A DNA stretch of 40,702 nt from an uncultured Verrucomicrobia subdivision 3 bacterium. GTDB lineage: Bacteria > Verrucomicrobiota > Verrucomicrobiia > Limisphaerales > UBA11358. Each line of letters begins with the position of its first letter. Position 1 is the stretch's first letter. Under the pieces are notes generated by a model, which was not told the origin of the DNA, made no database searches, and saw only the letters and a list, made by a program, of their open reading frames with translations. The stretch lies in contig CAIJGS010000277.1 of NCBI GenBank assembly GCA_903820285.1, positions 1 through 40,702 of the forward strand, given 5' to 3'. Of the stretch, positions 19,224-28,661 are shown in pieces. The translations under genes and the position numbers were made by a program.

Positions 19224-19865
19224 ATGAGCCGTCACGAGCCATCCCCGCCGGTACCGGACGCCGCCGCCCGCTTTGCGGACGGGATCCGGCACGCCGAAAG
19301 TGGTTATCGCAACGCGCAGGACGTCATCCGGTTCATTGACACCAAGGCTGGTGCCATTGCGGGCTTTACCTCGGTATGCATTGGCGTGGTGCTGCAGGGG
19401 ATCAAGGAGTTTTTGTGTCTAAATAAAGACATCCAGGAATCAATTGTGGTGGCCTTCAAACAGCACCCGGCTTGTGCCCTGGTTTTATTCGGCTTTTGCG
19501 TGGTTTCCATCGGGCTGGGCATCGCCTGCATCTGGTTTGTGGTGCAATGCGTGGCCGCCCGTGCGCCTCGCATCGGTCTGGAGAAGCGTCATTCCATGCT
19601 GTTTCCGTGTTACGATGCGGCGCATGAAGCCGGTCTGGCCCACGAACATTATCAAAAGCTGGAACGGGGGCTGACGCACGAGGAAATCGCGGAAGAATAC
19701 GAGATGCAGCTGCTCAATGTGGGGGCGATTTTGGAGAAAAAAATCCGGTTCCAGCGCCGCGCCGCGAACGCCTTTCTCGGCCAGCTAACCCTCATTGCGT
19801 TGAGCGGCGCCATTCTGTTTTTTTACGCCTATGTGTACATGATTATTCCCGAGGTGATTAAATAA
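19224..19865 (+). CDS. Membrane protein resembling Pycsar-type effectors (DUF5706-like), orphan
   Basis: Protein of 213 residues with three likely membrane segments (about 45-63, 84-112 and 183-207). Its N-terminus has the block YRNAQDVIRFIDTKAGAIAG. A helix ending in a D-x-KA-G motif that runs straight into the first membrane helix is typical of the PycTM/DUF5706 and related SLATT-like effector families, which act in nucleotide-signalled anti-phage systems by damaging the membrane. The middle cytoplasmic part (HYQKLERGLTHEEIAEEYEM) could be the ligand or oligomerisation region. No cyclase or nucleotidyltransferase is next to it, so a defence role is inference. It could instead be a general small-membrane protein. 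The start at 19224 has no clear ribosome binding site. Confidence 0.5.
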   Translation: MSRHEPSPPVPDAAARFADGIRHAESGYRNAQDVIRFIDTKAGAIAGFTSVCIGVVLQGIKEFLCLNKDIQESIVVAFKQHPACALVLFGFCVVSIGLGIACIWFVVQCVAARAPRIGLEKRHSMLFPCYDAAHEAGLAHEHYQKLERGLTHEEIAEEYEMQLLNVGAILEKKIRFQRRAANAFLGQLTLIALSGAILFFYAYVYMIIPEVIK

Positions 19866-19937
19866 AGCGGCTGAGCTGGCAGGGAGCCGTAAAGTTTGTG
19901 ACCGGTGCGATCCGTTCCGTAACGGCACTGGGCCGGC

Positions 19938-22877
19938 TTATTTCGGGTGTCCATTGCCCAGCTGCCGGATCTGTTCCATGATCAGGTCGTGCGCGGTGGA
20001 ATGGGCCGGCGATTTGGCCAGGGCGATTTGAAACTGGCTGACTGCCTGGACCGAATCGTGCCGCGCCATGGCAACCAGCGCGAGGCCAAAATCCGGGCGC
20101 CAGGAATCCGCCATCACTTCCCTAAGGTGCTGATAATCGGATGCGGCCCCCGCCAGATCACCGGTCACCACTCGGTCGCCGGCGCGCTCCAGTTGCAGGC
20201 TGGGGAGATTGGTGAGCGTCAAGACATGATCCAGCGTCTGCACGGCCTCGGCATATCGTCCCATTTTTTGCTGCAGCGCGGCCTGGCTGGTCAGGAGCCT
20301 GAGATCATCCGGGATTTTCAAGAGCCGGCCGCTCACCAGCTGGAGGGCATTGGTCAGCTGTCCGGCGGCGGAATAGCCATCCACCACTGCGTCCAGCAAG
20401 GTCGCATCCTCGGGGTGTTGATGAACTATGGTCTGCAATATCGAATCCGCCCGGGCCTGGTTGGTGGTGCCCAGCCAGATGCTTGCCTCCAGCAGGTCCA
20501 ATCCGGTTTGATCAAAGCCTGCCAGCGTTCCGGCGGCATATTGCTGACGCATTTGCCGGAGGAGATCAGCGGCCTGGTCATTGAACCGGGCGCGCGTATA
20601 AAGTCCGGCCAGAAAAATCCGGGGAGGGGTGGAATGCGGGGCGAGGTCGGCGGCGCGTTCCGTGTATCGGATGGATTGCCGCACCATGCCCAGCCTGGAA
20701 AAGAACTGGCCCAAGGCAAAATCCATCGCGGGTTCATCAATCAATCCGCTGCTGCTGAGCATGGATTTGATGACATTCACATTACCCTGAAACTCCGCCG
20801 CCAGATCGTCGGTAATGGTCAGGTTCGGGGTTGCGCCTGCTAGCTGGTTGCTGTTGCCGGTGAGCGTCAGCAGGGCGCCAGAATTGTTGGGGTTCAGAGC
20901 GAGCGCCTGTTCCAGCCGGTGCCGGGCGGGCAGCCATTGATCCGCGTATTGCAAATGAACCGCCCAACTGTCCAAGGCGATCGAATACCACTGGCCGAGG
21001 ACCCGGCTTTGCTCCGCCTCGGGCGTGCTGAAGCCCAAACGGTGGTGACGTGGGCGGGGACTGACTTGGTCGGCGGGGGTAATGTTTTTTTGAATGGCCG
21101 GCAAGTCGGTGGCCCACGGCTGATTCCAAAACTGTTCGTTTTCTTTGATCAAGGCGGCGGTCGGTCCGGGCCTGGTGGTGGGCGCACCGCTGGCAGGGCT
21201 GATTTTGTAGACCAAGCCATGCGGTTCCGCGTCCAGGAATTCAAAATAAACTCCAAAGCTGGGGTGCAGGTAATAAACCGGTCTGGTCGCGGTCAGCTGG
21301 CTGAGAAATTGGGCGGTGGTCTGCATGGCGCGCGCTGGCTCCGGGCTCAGGACCGGCCAGCCCAATGGCTGTTGCCGTTCCAGTCGGGCGCGGTACCTGG
21401 CTTCAGTCAGTCGGGTGGTGTCAACAACGACCCATTGGTGATAATCGGTCCGCTGAGCCAGGGCGGCTTGTAATACATGCAGCCGTTCCGGGTCATCCCC
21501 CAACACGATGCCGCCTCCCGTTGGCAGACTGGCAGAGGCCAGTTGGCCGAACTGGACCAACGGAATCCGGTTCAGGTCCCGGATGGGGCCCTGATTATGC
21601 GTGAACAGCATCACCAGCATGACGGCCGGCAGGACATAAAAAGCTGGCTTGAGCGCGTACTGGAGCCATTGCGGGACAAATACGGGACGGCGGAACTGCG
21701 GGTTGCGCTTCTGCATGGCTTGGATGTCGGCACCCCAGATCAGCAAAAAGTGACTGGCCAGGTAGCCGATACCCAGCGCCGTAAGATAAACAAAACTCAG
21801 CATGGACTGATTCACATTGAGATGCTGGGCCAGGATGTTCTGCGGCCCCAGGATGGGGTGCAGCGTGAGCCACAGGCACGTTAGCAGACTGAACAGGTAC
21901 CACGCCTGAATGACCAGCAATTGGATACGCGCCTGCACGGAAATCTGAAAGCTGCCTTCATTCTGGAGGCGCATGAGGATGGGCAGCACCGGCGCCAGAT
22001 AATATGTGACCAGCATGATGCCATATTCGCTATGCGAGCTCCGCAACAGCCAGCGAACGAATTGCCAGGACGAGCCGAGGTCGCTGCCGGATTCCCACAA
22101 AGCATGTTTCAAGGTCCAGGGTGCCCCCGGTAGCAGGCTGTTCACGAGCGGCAGCAGCAAGACCAAGGAGCTGCCGACAGCACCCAGTATCGCCATGCGC
22201 ACGGCAAATCGACACCACTGTATCAGATTGGTAACCGCCCGTCCCCGAATCCAAAACAGGGTGACAATGTATACCGGCAGGAGCAGCTGCAAGGCCCAAT
22301 TTTCCGCGAGGCCCAGCCCCCAGATAAGTGTGGCGGCATCCAGCCAGCGGCGGCCGCCGCCAAACCGGTACTCCAGCAGGCACCACACCGGCACCGCCAG
22401 CAACAGCACATCCAGCATTTCCCCCGAGTTGGCCACCGCTTCCTGCCAGAATCTGGCTTCCAAACCACACCCCGCCACGGCCAATACCACCGGCAGCCAG
22501 GCATCCTGACGGATGAATATGCCCAGGGAATTCCGCCCGAACATGGCCTGCACCCGCAGACGGTTCAGGGGCAGCAGTTGCACGGAACGGGCCAGTACGG
22601 TGAGGACCAAGCTGGCGAGCAGCGCTGATTGCAGATTGAGCGCTAGCGGCACCCAGCCGTCCGGCAGCAGTTTGAGCGAGGCGGTAACCAGCCAAAGCAG
22701 GGGATGGCCGACGGTTGGTTCCCCCGTCCAGCCGGTCACCTGTACGGTTAGTGGCAGGTTGTTCAGACTGATGCTATGGCACAGTGTTACCCCGTAAAAT
22801 AGCAGCGCCAGGGCGCCGACGAGCCATGGCAGGTGCGGCTGTTTGAGTTGAATGGGCTTCGTGACGGTCATAGACAA
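19938..22877 (-). CDS. Multi-spanning membrane protein (DUF2723/GT-C-like) with C-terminal TPR repeats
   Basis: Protein of 979 residues with about 10-11 transmembrane helices in residues 15-430, then a soluble region and a TPR-like helical region (about 640-970: QSIRYTERAADLAPHSTPPR, AEAVQTLDHVLTLTNLPSLQ). The first periplasmic loop, WTGEPTVGHPLLWLV, resembles the HPPGYPL motif of DUF2723 GT-C-like proteins, but the usual acidic and PPGYP residues are partly lost. Such proteins with TPR tails are frequent in Verrucomicrobiota and Bacteroidota and are assumed to be lipid-linked sugar transferases or their degenerate relatives. The start at 22877 is ATG; ATG 22871 is also possible. No operon partner is apparent. 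Confidence 0.65.
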   Translation of the reverse strand: MSMTVTKPIQLKQPHLPWLVGALALLFYGVTLCHSISLNNLPLTVQVTGWTGEPTVGHPLLWLVTASLKLLPDGWVPLALNLQSALLASLVLTVLARSVQLLPLNRLRVQAMFGRNSLGIFIRQDAWLPVVLAVAGCGLEARFWQEAVANSGEMLDVLLLAVPVWCLLEYRFGGGRRWLDAATLIWGLGLAENWALQLLLPVYIVTLFWIRGRAVTNLIQWCRFAVRMAILGAVGSSLVLLLPLVNSLLPGAPWTLKHALWESGSDLGSSWQFVRWLLRSSHSEYGIMLVTYYLAPVLPILMRLQNEGSFQISVQARIQLLVIQAWYLFSLLTCLWLTLHPILGPQNILAQHLNVNQSMLSFVYLTALGIGYLASHFLLIWGADIQAMQKRNPQFRRPVFVPQWLQYALKPAFYVLPAVMLVMLFTHNQGPIRDLNRIPLVQFGQLASASLPTGGGIVLGDDPERLHVLQAALAQRTDYHQWVVVDTTRLTEARYRARLERQQPLGWPVLSPEPARAMQTTAQFLSQLTATRPVYYLHPSFGVYFEFLDAEPHGLVYKISPASGAPTTRPGPTAALIKENEQFWNQPWATDLPAIQKNITPADQVSPRPRHHRLGFSTPEAEQSRVLGQWYSIALDSWAVHLQYADQWLPARHRLEQALALNPNNSGALLTLTGNSNQLAGATPNLTITDDLAAEFQGNVNVIKSMLSSSGLIDEPAMDFALGQFFSRLGMVRQSIRYTERAADLAPHSTPPRIFLAGLYTRARFNDQAADLLRQMRQQYAAGTLAGFDQTGLDLLEASIWLGTTNQARADSILQTIVHQHPEDATLLDAVVDGYSAAGQLTNALQLVSGRLLKIPDDLRLLTSQAALQQKMGRYAEAVQTLDHVLTLTNLPSLQLERAGDRVVTGDLAGAASDYQHLREVMADSWRPDFGLALVAMARHDSVQAVSQFQIALAKSPAHSTAHDLIMEQIRQLGNGHPK

Positions 22878-23386
22878 GCAGGACTGCCCGGTTCCAGCCG
22901 GGAGCAGTCATATAAAGTCAATTTTTCCAATTCCGAATCTGAGTAAAACATGTCCGAGGCCGCAGGCTACCGTTTTTAATCCGGCTTGGCCAGCTTTCCG
23001 GAAGGCCAAACTGGTTGACAATTTCCGATGAGTTGACCTGGACAAAATCGCTAGGGCAGGGCTGCCTGCAAAACAAGCGCCCAAATGGAGATGAGTCACG
23101 CCGGAACATGCATATCGGCGTTGATTCCGCTGGTAAACAAGACTCAGGGTCTGCCGGGTTGCGCCAGACTTGCGGGGGCAGGCAATTGCGGTTTAAAAAA
23201 ACACAACGGGATGCTTGAATTTCGTCCGCCTGCCACCTTCGTCTTTGGCGGTGAATGGTCTATTACGTGAAATTTTTCACAAACTTTTCTTGCGGAGAAG
23301 CCCCGCTATTGCTAAATAAATGACTCAACTTTGCGGTGCGGTGGACAATTTTTGACACACCGCTTTTTAATCCCTTATTTGCTGAA
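22878..23386. other. Upstream region of the ACIII operon
   Basis: About 500 bases without a supported gene between two divergent transcription units. It contains a TTGGCC...GGCCAA hairpin near 22986-23010 without a T-run, and the Rex-type operator at 23265-23282. A weak promoter-like pair (TTGCGG at 23290, TAAATA at 23313) lies just downstream of that operator, but the match to consensus is poor. Short open frames here look random. Confidence 0.5.
23265..23282. promoter_or_regulatory. Rex-type operator upstream of the ACIII operon
   Basis: ACGTGAAATTTTTCACAA matches the Rex consensus TTGTGAA-N4-TTCACAA at 12 of 14 fixed positions, with a perfect right half and GTGAA in the left half. It lies 104 bases before the preferred actA start (53 before the alternative start). 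With rex encoded 13 kb away, this supports NADH-responsive control of the respiratory operon; binding itself is inferred. Confidence 0.78.
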
Positions 23387-24049
23387 GTGATTTTTCCGAA
23401 GTGGACAAATTGGTTGCCGCTGGTGCTTGGCCTTGGAGCCGCACTGGCAGGCGGTGGCGTGGTCGCCGGTGTGACGGTTTACCTCACGCCCAAATACACC
23501 CGTGCCGGTTACCAACCCGTGCAACCCGTGCCGTTCTCGCACCGCATTCATGCGGGGCAGTTAGGCGTGGACTGCCGCTATTGCCATAATGGCGTGGAGA
23601 AATCCTGGTTTTCCAACCTGCCCGGCGCCTCGACGTGCATGAACTGCCATAATCAGGTGTTGAAAGATGATGCCCGGTTGCAGATCGTCCGTGACAGCGC
23701 AGCCAATAATACCCCCATTCCTTGGGTTCAGGTCCACAAGGTTCCTGATTACGTCTATTTCAACCATTCCGTGCACGTCAGCCGCGGCATCAGTTGCGTG
23801 GAATGCCATGGGCGCGTGGATCAGATGGATGAAGTGAAGCATGTCAAACCATTCAGCATGAGTTTCTGCCTCGATTGCCATCGCGACCCGGCCTCGCATA
23901 TCCGTCCCACGGACAAGGTTACGAACCTGGGCTGGCAATGGAGCACCAACGCGGCGGAAGCGGCGACGTTGCAGCAGGTGAACGGCCAGAAGTTCGTTCA
24001 TGACTGGAAGGTGGAATCGCTTCAAAGTTGCTCGGCCTGTCATCGATGA
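23387..24049 (+). CDS. actA: ACIII subunit ActA, pentahaem cytochrome c
   Basis: Membrane-anchored periplasmic multihaem subunit of alternative complex III, the quinol:electron acceptor oxidoreductase that replaces bc1. One N-terminal membrane helix (WLPLVLGLGAALAGGGVVAG) precedes five CxxCH haem motifs: CRYCH, CMNCH, CVECH, CLDCH and CSACH, the number expected for ActA. The GTG at 23387 begins MIFPKWTNWLP, which matches family N-termini; an upstream GTG at 23336 would add 17 unconserved residues. Neither has a good Shine-Dalgarno. The stop overlaps the actB ATG by four bases. First gene of the operon, downstream of a Rex-type operator. Confidence 0.9.
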   Translation: MIFPKWTNWLPLVLGLGAALAGGGVVAGVTVYLTPKYTRAGYQPVQPVPFSHRIHAGQLGVDCRYCHNGVEKSWFSNLPGASTCMNCHNQVLKDDARLQIVRDSAANNTPIPWVQVHKVPDYVYFNHSVHVSRGISCVECHGRVDQMDEVKHVKPFSMSFCLDCHRDPASHIRPTDKVTNLGWQWSTNAAEAATLQQVNGQKFVHDWKVESLQSCSACHR

Positions 24050-27000
24050 AAAATTTGAATCATAATTCTGGATCCCCCGTCACCGGCCGCCGTTATTGGC
24101 GCAGTCTGGATGAACTGGCCGAGACGCCGGAGTTCAAAGACTGGCTGCATCGCGAATTTCCGCAGGGTGCCAGCGAAATGGAAGACGGCACGTCCCGCCG
24201 ACATTTCCTGAAGATTATGTCCGCCTCGTTCGCCTTGGCGGGCGTGGCCGTGATGGGTTCGGGTTGCCGCCGGCCGGAAGAGGCGCTGGTGCCGTATGGC
24301 AAGCAGCCGGAAAATTATATTTATGGCACGGCGCAATATTTCGCCACCGCCATGCCCACGCGCACGGGGGCCGTACCGTTGGTGGTTAAGTCCTACGATG
24401 GCCGACCGGTCAAGGTGGAAGGTAATGCCTTCTTCCCCAACAGCAACGGCGGTACCGACCGCTACGTGCAGGCCTCGATTCTTGGTCTGTATGATCCGGA
24501 TCGCGCCCGCCTCTTTAAGCAGGCTGGCAAGAAGGTTTCCCGCGACGAAGCACTCGCTTTTCTGGACACGCTGTCCACGAAGTTTGCCGCCAACCAAGGC
24601 GAAGGTCTCGCCATACTCTCGGAAAGCAGCACCTCGCCGTCCCGGGCGCGGTTGCAGAAGCTGATCGCGACAAAATTTCCCAAGGCACAATGGTTTACGA
24701 GCGACGCCATTGACTCCGCCATCCATCAGCGCGCGGCCACGCTGGCCTTTGGTCAGCCGGTCCGCCCGGTGTTCAATTTCGACAAGGCGCGGGTGATCGT
24801 TTCGCTGGATGCCGATTTCCTCGGCGGCGAAGATGACGCGCACAATCATATTCGAAAGTTTGCGGCCAGCCGTAAGCCGGGCGAAACCATGAACCGCCTG
24901 TACGTGGCGGAATCCCTCTTCACGCTTACGGGCGCGGGCGCGGATCACCGGTTACGCCTAGCGGCCAGTCTGGTGGCACCGCTCGCGCAGTCCTTGCTCG
25001 CCGCCATCAATGGTGGTGCGGTGGCTGCGGTTCCGGGTGTTGACGCCAAGTGGATCGCGGAATGTGCGAAGGATCTCGCGGCCAATCACGGCAATTCGCT
25101 GGTGGTGGCCGGTCAGCGCCAGCCGCTGGAAGTGCATTTGCTCGCGCAGGCGATCAATTCCGCCCTCGGTGCCATTGGCAACACGGTGAGCTTGCTCCCC
25201 GCTCTGGAATCCGCCAGTGGTGACCTTAAGAATTTTGACGGCACCGGTACGGACACGTTCGTTATTCTCGGTGGCAACCCGGTTTACAACCTGAGCTGGG
25301 CGCCGAAGGCCAAGCCTGCCAACGTGGTGCGCCTCGGCTATTACGAGGACGAAACCGCGCTCAAGTGCGACTGGACTTTCCCGGCCACTCATTATCTTGA
25401 ATCCTGGGGTGACGCGATCACGAGCGATGGCATTACCGTTGCCGTGCAGCCGCTCATCCAGCCGCTGTTCGGCGGCTTGACGGAACTGGAATTTCTCGCC
25501 CGGCTCGCGGGTGAATCCGTTACGAATCCCCATGACATTGTCCGGGCCACGCTCGGGGCAGGGGATGAGGCGTGGAAGAAGATTTTGTTCAACGGCTATG
25601 TGGTGGATTCCGCCTCGGCCGGTATCGCCGCGAAATTCAGCGCCACCGCGCCGGAAGTCAAAGCGGTTGCGCCTTCCGCCAGCAGCCTCGAAGTGGTTTT
25701 CTACCGCGATGCGAAGGTGGACGACGGTCGTCTCGCCAACAATGGTTGGATGCAGGAACTGCCTGATCCCATCACCAAGATGACGTGGGACAACGCTGTT
25801 CTCGTGAGCCGCAAAACGGCGTCCGATCTCGGCGTGGCGAATGGCGACATTGTTGAAATTTCCCTGAAGGGACGCACCGTTTCCGGTCCCATCTGGGTGC
25901 AGCCTGGCATGGCCGATTATTCGCTCGGCTTGGCGCTGGGCTATGGCCGTGAAAACGCCGGCCGCGTCGGTACGGGTGTCGGTTTCAACGCCTACAAGAT
26001 TTTCAGCGGCAGCTACGTGGAAAACGGTGCGGCCATTCGCAAGACCGGTGGTACCTACACGCTGGCCTGCACGCAGCATCACTGGTCCATGGAAGGCCGT
26101 CCGGCCGTGCGCGAGGGCAACCTCGAGCAGTTCGCGCAGGACTTCGACTTTACCAAGGGCTATTCCGAAGCGGCACCGCCGGTCGTGAAGTCGCTCTATC
26201 CCAACCCGCTCGATGAAGCCAAGAAGACGGCGCTGCATCAGTGGGGGATGACGATTGACCTCAACTCCTGCGTGGGTTGCGGCACTTGCGTGGTGGCCTG
26301 CCAGAGCGAAAATAACATTCCGATCGTCGGCAAAGACCAGGTCAGCCGCGGCCGCGAAATGCACTGGCTGCGCATTGACCGTTACTTCACCACCGAACCC
26401 TCCCGCCGCAAGCCGGCCGACGCGTTCCAGAAGGATGAGGACCAGCAATTTGAGCAGTGGATTGACGACGTGCAGGCGGTGAACCAGCCGATGCTGTGTC
26501 AGATGTGCGAAACGGCTCCTTGCGAAAGCGTTTGCCCCGTGAATGCCACGGTGCACGACCAGGAAGGTTTGAACGTGATGGCGTACAACCGTTGCATCGG
26601 TACGCGCTATTGTTCAAATAACTGCCCGTACAAGGTTCGTCGCTTTAACTATCTCGATTACAACAAGCGTCCGCTCACCGAACTCAAGGGCACACTGTAC
26701 TCGACCACCCTCACACACAAGACCGACGGCAAGTGGGACTTGTTGCGCTGGTGGAACGATCCCAACAGCGGGATGCGCTCGGAAGATGAATGGGATCTCA
26801 TCAAGCTCTCGAAGAATCCCGATGTGACCGTCCGCATGCGCGGTGTCATGGAAAAGTGCACCTATTGCACCCAGCGCATCGAGCAGGCCAAGATTTCGCA
26901 GAAGGCCAAGGCGGGCGCCTCGGACAACGTGCGGCTCAAGGAATCGGAAAAGACCGTGCCCAAGACCGCGTGCCAGCAGGCGTGCCCGGCCGGAGCGATT

Positions 27001-27231
27001 GTATTCGGCGATGTCAGCGACCCGGACAGCCAGGTGTCGCAATTGAAATTGCAGAAGCGGAATTACTCCGTGCTGGAAGAGCTTCTGACGAAGCCCCGCA
27101 CGACGTATCTGGCCCGCATTCGCAATCCCAATCCGGACATGCCGGATTATCGCAACTGGCCTTACAGCCACGACGAATACGAACAGTTGAATGGCGGCTC
27201 CGCGGAAACTGAAAAGAAAGGGAACAGCTAA
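24046..27231 (+). CDS. actB: ACIII subunit ActB, molybdopterin-oxidoreductase-like / Fe-S protein
   Basis: Large peripheral subunit of ACIII, 1061 residues, a fusion of an MPT-oxidoreductase-like domain lacking the cofactor (ActB1) with a four-cluster ferredoxin domain (ActB2). Near the N-terminus TSRRHFLKIM is a twin-arginine signal followed by a hydrophobic stretch and GSGC (Cys74), so the protein is probably Tat-exported and lipidated. Residues about 90-700 are the MPT-like part. The C-terminal third has the cluster motifs CVGCGTCVVACQ, CQMCETAPCESVCPVNAT, CIGTRYCSNNCPYKVRRFNY and CTYCTQRIEQAK...CQQACPAGAIVFGD, for three [4Fe-4S] and one [3Fe-4S] clusters. ATGA overlap with actA and one-base overlap with actC. 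The frame is open 18 bases upstream of 24046, but ATG 24046 is clearly preferred. Confidence 0.94.
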   Translation: MKNLNHNSGSPVTGRRYWRSLDELAETPEFKDWLHREFPQGASEMEDGTSRRHFLKIMSASFALAGVAVMGSGCRRPEEALVPYGKQPENYIYGTAQYFATAMPTRTGAVPLVVKSYDGRPVKVEGNAFFPNSNGGTDRYVQASILGLYDPDRARLFKQAGKKVSRDEALAFLDTLSTKFAANQGEGLAILSESSTSPSRARLQKLIATKFPKAQWFTSDAIDSAIHQRAATLAFGQPVRPVFNFDKARVIVSLDADFLGGEDDAHNHIRKFAASRKPGETMNRLYVAESLFTLTGAGADHRLRLAASLVAPLAQSLLAAINGGAVAAVPGVDAKWIAECAKDLAANHGNSLVVAGQRQPLEVHLLAQAINSALGAIGNTVSLLPALESASGDLKNFDGTGTDTFVILGGNPVYNLSWAPKAKPANVVRLGYYEDETALKCDWTFPATHYLESWGDAITSDGITVAVQPLIQPLFGGLTELEFLARLAGESVTNPHDIVRATLGAGDEAWKKILFNGYVVDSASAGIAAKFSATAPEVKAVAPSASSLEVVFYRDAKVDDGRLANNGWMQELPDPITKMTWDNAVLVSRKTASDLGVANGDIVEISLKGRTVSGPIWVQPGMADYSLGLALGYGRENAGRVGTGVGFNAYKIFSGSYVENGAAIRKTGGTYTLACTQHHWSMEGRPAVREGNLEQFAQDFDFTKGYSEAAPPVVKSLYPNPLDEAKKTALHQWGMTIDLNSCVGCGTCVVACQSENNIPIVGKDQVSRGREMHWLRIDRYFTTEPSRRKPADAFQKDEDQQFEQWIDDVQAVNQPMLCQMCETAPCESVCPVNATVHDQEGLNVMAYNRCIGTRYCSNNCPYKVRRFNYLDYNKRPLTELKGTLYSTTLTHKTDGKWDLLRWWNDPNSGMRSEDEWDLIKLSKNPDVTVRMRGVMEKCTYCTQRIEQAKISQKAKAGASDNVRLKESEKTVPKTACQQACPAGAIVFGDVSDPDSQVSQLKLQKRNYSVLEELLTKPRTTYLARIRNPNPDMPDYRNWPYSHDEYEQLNGGSAETEKKGNS

Positions 27232-28661
27232 TGTCTGACTCCCTGAACCAATTGAAGGCCTTGGCAGCGCCGGCGGAATTGCGCCGCGCACCGGTGGTCG
27301 AAAACAATCAAGGCCTCGGCTGGCTCACGGACAAGCTGTCCGCGTTCGCCGAAGGCAAGACGCCGCTGTGGTGGTGGATTCTGTTCATCCCCGCCGCGTT
27401 TGCCGCCACGGTCATATTCCCGACCTGCCTGTTCTATCAGGTGTTTACGGGCGTCGGCGTCTGGGGCAACAACCACCCGGTAATGTGGGGCCTCGACATC
27501 GTAAACTTCATCTGGTGGGTCGGTGTGGCTCACGCCGGCACATTGATTTCTGCGCTGCTGTTTCTTACGCGTCAGCATTGGCGCACCACCATCGGCCGCA
27601 TGGCTGAGGCGATGACCGTGTTCTCCGTCATGATGGCGGGCCTGTATCCGGCCATTCACGTCGGCCGCGCCTGGTTCGACTGGTTCATGTTTCCCGTGCC
27701 GAACTCCAACGGACTCTGGCCGCAATTCCGTTCGCCGCTGATGTGGGACGTGTTCGCCGTTAATACCTATCTGACGGTTTCGACCCTGTTCTTTTTCATG
27801 GGCATGATCCCGGATTTTGCCGTGCTGCGGGACCGTTCGACCACCCGCGTCCGCAAGGGGATTTTCACCTTCCTGGCGATGGGTTGGACCGGTTCTGCCC
27901 GTCAGTGGCATCATTATGAAAAGGCCTACCTCGTGCTCTGCGGTTTGTGCACGCTGCTGGTCTTTACCGTGAGTTCCATCGTCGGTCTGGATTTTTGTAC
28001 GGCGCAGATCGCCGGCTGGCATGCGACGATTTTCCCGCTGTATTTTGTAATCGGCGCCGTGTTCTGCGGCTTCGGCATGGTGTTGGTGATTCTTATTCCG
28101 CTCCGCAAATGGTGCGGTCTGGAACAGATCATCACCATGAGCCACATCGACAAGGTCGCCAAGCTGGCCTTGGTCAGCGGCTTGATCATTGATTACATCT
28201 ACCTGATGGAGTTCTTCATCGCCTGGTACAGTGGCGATCAGTATGAACGCTGGGTGTTCGGTCATCGTCTGTTTGGTCATACCTATATGGTGTTGGGCTG
28301 GATGCTGATTGGCATCAACGTGGGTGTCACCCAGTTGCTCTGGTTCAAGAAAGTCCGCTCAAATTTGCTGTGGCTGTTTATCATCGGCGTGCTGATCAAC
28401 ATCGGCATGTGGTGCGAACGCTTCGTCATCGTGGTTGGTTCACTGTATCAGGAATTCCTGCCGTCGAACTGGGGCAAGTATATGCCTACCATGTGGGACA
28501 TCGGTCTCTACATCGGCACGCTCGGCGCGTTTTTCATGCTCTATTTGCTGTTCGTGAAATTCCTGCCCATGATTGCGATTTCCGAAGTCAAGGGCGTCAT
28601 GCCCGAAGCCGACCCGCATCACCGCCTTGGCGGTGCGCAGAAGGAGGACGGCCATGAGTGA
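27231..28661 (+). CDS. actC: ACIII subunit ActC, NrfD-like quinol-interacting membrane protein
   Basis: Polytopic membrane subunit of ACIII of the NrfD/PsrC family, 476 residues, with about ten helices. It is proposed to form the quinol oxidation site and, with ActF, the proton-translocating half-channels. Typical segments are FPTCLFYQVFTGVGVWGNNH, VNFIWWVGVAHAGTLISALL, WRTTIGRMAEAMTVFSVMMA with GLYPAIHVGR, and MWCERFVIVVGSLYQEFLPS. Its ATG shares one base with the actB stop (TAATG) and its end overlaps actD by eight bases, so it is translationally coupled on both sides. Confidence 0.95.
   Translation: MSDSLNQLKALAAPAELRRAPVVENNQGLGWLTDKLSAFAEGKTPLWWWILFIPAAFAATVIFPTCLFYQVFTGVGVWGNNHPVMWGLDIVNFIWWVGVAHAGTLISALLFLTRQHWRTTIGRMAEAMTVFSVMMAGLYPAIHVGRAWFDWFMFPVPNSNGLWPQFRSPLMWDVFAVNTYLTVSTLFFFMGMIPDFAVLRDRSTTRVRKGIFTFLAMGWTGSARQWHHYEKAYLVLCGLCTLLVFTVSSIVGLDFCTAQIAGWHATIFPLYFVIGAVFCGFGMVLVILIPLRKWCGLEQIITMSHIDKVAKLALVSGLIIDYIYLMEFFIAWYSGDQYERWVFGHRLFGHTYMVLGWMLIGINVGVTQLLWFKKVRSNLLWLFIIGVLINIGMWCERFVIVVGSLYQEFLPSNWGKYMPTMWDIGLYIGTLGAFFMLYLLFVKFLPMIAISEVKGVMPEADPHHRLGGAQKEDGHE

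Noticed and set aside
23015-23061. TTGACA and TTGACC as promoter -35 boxes upstream of actA
   Set aside because: No -10-like hexamer occurs at 16-18 bases from either, and they lie more than 270 bases from the first gene.
24958-26556. A 532-codon minus-strand frame inside actB
   Set aside because: ActB motifs are continuous on the plus strand; the reverse frame is His/Arg/Gly-rich with no family features.
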